Assembly: GCA_030549335.1 (NCBI GenBank)
Contig: JAUKPH010000022.1
Coordinates: 620,001-684,000 of the forward strand
Length of the DNA: 64,000 bases
Direction of reading: 5' to 3'
Source: Pontederia crassipes
Lineage: Eukaryota; Streptophyta; Magnoliopsida; Commelinales; Pontederiaceae
The translations under genes were made by a program, and so were the position numbers. Below, piece by piece: positions 61,591 to 64,000 of the stretch (the stretch's first letter is position 1; every line of letters begins with the position of its first letter). A model generated the notes under the pieces. The model saw nothing but the letters and a program-made list of their open reading frames with translations. It ran no database searches and was not told where the DNA came from.

Positions 61591-64000
61591 GAACTTTAAC
61601 TCTATTTCATACCGAAGTTGAACCGTTACAATCAAAGATAACGCTTTTGGGGATTAGAGACTTAGAGTAAGGTTCAAAGCTATAAGTTATAGATACTTAT
61701 TACAACCTTTGGGTGCCCTAAGAGGTGATAGATCATTAGAACTTTAACTCTATTTGAAACCGAAGTTGAACCGTTACAATCAATGATAACGCTCTTGGGA
61801 ATTAGAGACTTTGAGTAAGGTTCAAAGTTATAAGTCATAGATACTTATTACAACCTTTGGGTGCCCTAAGAGGTGATAGATCTTTAGAACTTTAACTCTA
61901 TTTCAAACCGAAGTTGAACCGTTACAATCAAAGATAACGCTCTTGGGGATTAGAGTCTTTGAGTAAGGTTCAAAGCTATAAGTTATAGACACTTATTACA
62001 ACCTTTGGGTGCCCTAAGAGGTGATAGATCTTTAGAACTTTAACTCTATTTCATACCGAAGTTGAACCGTTACAATCAAAGATAACGCTTTTGGGGATTA
62101 GAGACTTAGAGTAAGGTTCAAAGCTATAAGTTATAGATACTTATTACAACCTTTGGGTGCCCTAAGAGGTGATAGATCTTTAAAACTTTAACTCTATTTC
62201 AAACCGAAGTTGAACCGTTACAATCAAAGATAACGCTCTTGGGGATTAGAGTATTAGAGTTAGGTTCAAAGCTATAAGTTATAGATACTTATTACAACCT
62301 TTGGGTGCCCTAAGATGTGATAGATCTTTAGAACTTTAACTCTATTTCAAACCGAAGTTGAACCGTTACAATCAAAGATAACGCTCTTGGGGATTAGAGT
62401 CTTAGAGTAAGGTTCAAAGCTATAAGTTATAGATACTTATTACAACCTTTGGGTGCCCTAAGAGGTAATAGATCTTTAGAACTTTAACTCTATTTCAAAC
62501 CGAAGTTGAATCGTTACAATCAAAGATAACGCTCTTGGGGATTAGAGTCTTAGAGTAAGGTTCAAAGCTATAAGTCTTAGATACTTATTACAACCATTCG
62601 GTGCCCTAAGAGGTGATAGATCATTAGAACTTTAACTCTATTTCATACCGAAGTTGAACCGTTACAATCAATGATAACGCTCTTGGGGATTAGAGACTTT
62701 GTGTAAGGTTCAAAGCTATAAGTTATAGATACTTATTACAACCTTTGGGTGCCCTAAGAGGTGATAGATCTTTAGAACTTTAACTCTATTTCAAACCGAA
62801 GTTGAACCGTTACAATCAAAGATAACGCTCTTGGGGATTAGAATCTTAGAGTAAGGTTCAAAGCTATAATTTATAGATACTTATTACAACCTTTGGGTGC
62901 CCTAAGAGGTGATAGATCTTTAGAACTTTAACTCTATTTCAAACCGAAGTTGAACCGTTACAATCAATGATAACGCTCTTGGGGATTAGAGTCTTAGAGT
63001 AAGGTTCAAAGCTATAATTTGTAGATACTTATTACAACCTTTGGGTGCCCTAAGAGGTGATAGATCTTTAGAAGTTTAACTCTATTTCAAACCGAAGTTG
63101 AACCGTTGCAACCAAAGATAACGCTCTTGGGAATTAGAGACTTTGAGTAAGGTTCAAAGTTATAAGTCATAGATACTTATTACAACCTTTGGGTGCCCTA
63201 AGAGGTGATAGATCTTTAGAACTTTAACTCTATTTCAAACCGAAGTTGAACCGTTACAATCAAAGATAACGCTCTTGGGGATTAGAGTCTTAGTGTAAAG
63301 TTCAAAGCTATAATTTATAGATACTTATTACAACCTTTGGGTGCCCTAAGAGGTGATAGATCTTTAGAAGTTTAACTCTATTTCAAACCGAAGTTGAACC
63401 GTTACAACCAATGATAACGCTCTTGGGAATTAGAGACTTTGAGTAAGGTTCAAAGTTATAAGTCATAGATACTTATTACAACCTTTGGGTGCCCTAAGAG
63501 GTGATAGATCTTTAGAACTTTAACTCTATTTCAAACCGAAGTTGAACCGTTACAATCAAAGATAACGCTCTTGGGGATTAGAGTCTTAGTGTAAGGTTCA
63601 AAGCTATAATTTATAGATACTTATTACAACCTTTGGGTGCCCTATGAGGTGATAGATCTTTAGAACTTTAACTCTATTTCAAACCGAAGTTGAACCGTTA
63701 CAATCAATGATAACGCTCTTGGGGATTAGAGTCTTAGAGTAAGGTTCAAAGCTATAATTTATAGATACTTATTACAACCTTTGGGTGCCCTAAGAGGTGA
63801 TAGATCTTTAGAAGTTTAACTCTATTTCAAACCGAAGTTGAACCGTTACAACCAATGATAACGCTCTTGGGGATTAGAGTCTTAGAGTAAGGTTCAAAGC
63901 CATAAGTTATAGATACTTATTACATCCTTTGGGTGTCCAAGGAGGTGATAGATCTTTAGAACTTTAACTCTATTTCAAATCGAAGTTGAACCGTTACGAT
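61590..64000 (-). repeat. Rearranged partial third unit at the window end
   Basis: After 61,590 the sequence no longer follows the 5,180-bp period. Bases about 61,590-62,790 match 58,640-59,830 at 2,960 bp (20 monomers): TTTCATACCG at 59,091 and 62,051, and GTTGAATCGTTAC at 59,543 and 62,503. From about 62,800 to the end the match is to 57,470-58,670 at 5,328 bp (36 monomers): GTGTAAAGTTC at 57,965 and 63,293, and AGCCATAAG near 58,571 and 63,899. The order of pieces is therefore changed compared with the two preceding units. Confidence 0.8.

Larger units (their letters stand above)
46145..64000 (-). repeat. Same 148-bp satellite, inverted arm (about 119 full monomers)
   Basis: The same monomer continues as its reverse complement. 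Monomer ends (GGGGATT, or GGGAATT in a variant) recur every 148 bp. The spacing from 46,257 to 47,293 is 7 x 148, and from 47,293 to 63,425 exactly 109 x 148, so I see no net indel in the whole arm. It opens with a 119-bp partial monomer (46,145-46,263) and ends in a 125-bp partial one at the window edge. Variants typical of this arm, read on the + strand, are GATCATTAG (which destroys the BglII site), GAAGTTTAAC, TAAGTCATAG and TTTCATACC. Its higher-order repeats (15 and 35 monomers) differ from the 27- and 32-monomer repeats of the forward arm, so the two arms amplified separately after they split. No gene or insertion was seen. Confidence 0.97.

Noticed and set aside
1-64000. Open reading frames in the repeat
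   Set aside because: The consensus has stops in many places on both strands and 148 is not divisible by 3, so each stop falls in every frame within three monomers. Any open stretch is short and repeats as an artefact of the satellite.
1-64000. CRISPR-like array
   Set aside because: The whole 148-bp unit is repeated head to tail with point variation. There is no alternation of short identical repeats with unique spacers, no leader and no cas genes.

Overview
The window is one uninterrupted block of tandemly repeated satellite DNA. I found no gene, RNA gene, transposon, CRISPR array or unique sequence in any of the 64,000 bases. The unit is a 148-bp monomer of about 36% G+C. I number it from its AATCCCC motif. 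By register there are about 430 full monomers plus four partial ones. Such an array points to a eukaryotic centromeric, pericentromeric or other heterochromatic region. I do not recognise the monomer as a named family and cannot name the organism.

Layout. Bases 1-46,144 hold about 311 full monomers on the + strand. At 46,140-46,147 the array flips head to head, and 46,145-64,000 holds about 119 full monomers on the - strand. The flip lies inside a small dyad (CTATA-ACT-TATAG) that every monomer carries. It leaves a perfect 65-bp palindrome with a 3-base centre at 46,114-46,178. The two arms carry different higher-order repeats, so the junction is not a simple mirror copy of one arm.

Higher-order structure, left arm. 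Bases 1-12.4 kb are a mosaic of blocks repeated at offsets of 6,216, 6,364, 4,292, 7,104 and 2,220 bp. At 13.7-23.3 kb a 32-monomer repeat (4,735 bp) is present about twice, with a 9-monomer repeat (1,332 bp) nested in it. At 23.4-25.5 kb a 7-monomer repeat (1,035 bp) is present twice. At 26-30 kb there are 24-monomer and 9/10-monomer repeats. At 32.7-44.0 kb a 27-monomer repeat (3,995 bp) is present about 2.85 times, nearly identical between copies and flanked on both sides by copies of one block. A 3.6-kb block near 10.4-14.1 kb recurs at 28.4-32.0 kb.

Higher-order structure, right arm. A 15-monomer repeat (2,220 bp) is present about 2.1 times at 47.2-51.9 kb. A 35-monomer repeat (5,180 bp) is present about 1.9 times at 51.6-61.6 kb. 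A rearranged partial copy runs to the window end.

Interpretation. The pattern is what repeated unequal exchange, gene conversion and segmental amplification produce in satellite arrays. Monomer length is very stable: I could find only three distinct indel alleles. I see no sign of a protein-coding or defence-type system. The points worth following are the inversion at the monomer dyad, the stacked repeat hierarchy, the 148-bp length close to a nucleosome core, and a conserved cTTCGg hairpin in each monomer. All comparisons were made by eye from diagnostic variants and position arithmetic, so block edges are good to about one monomer unless stated otherwise.
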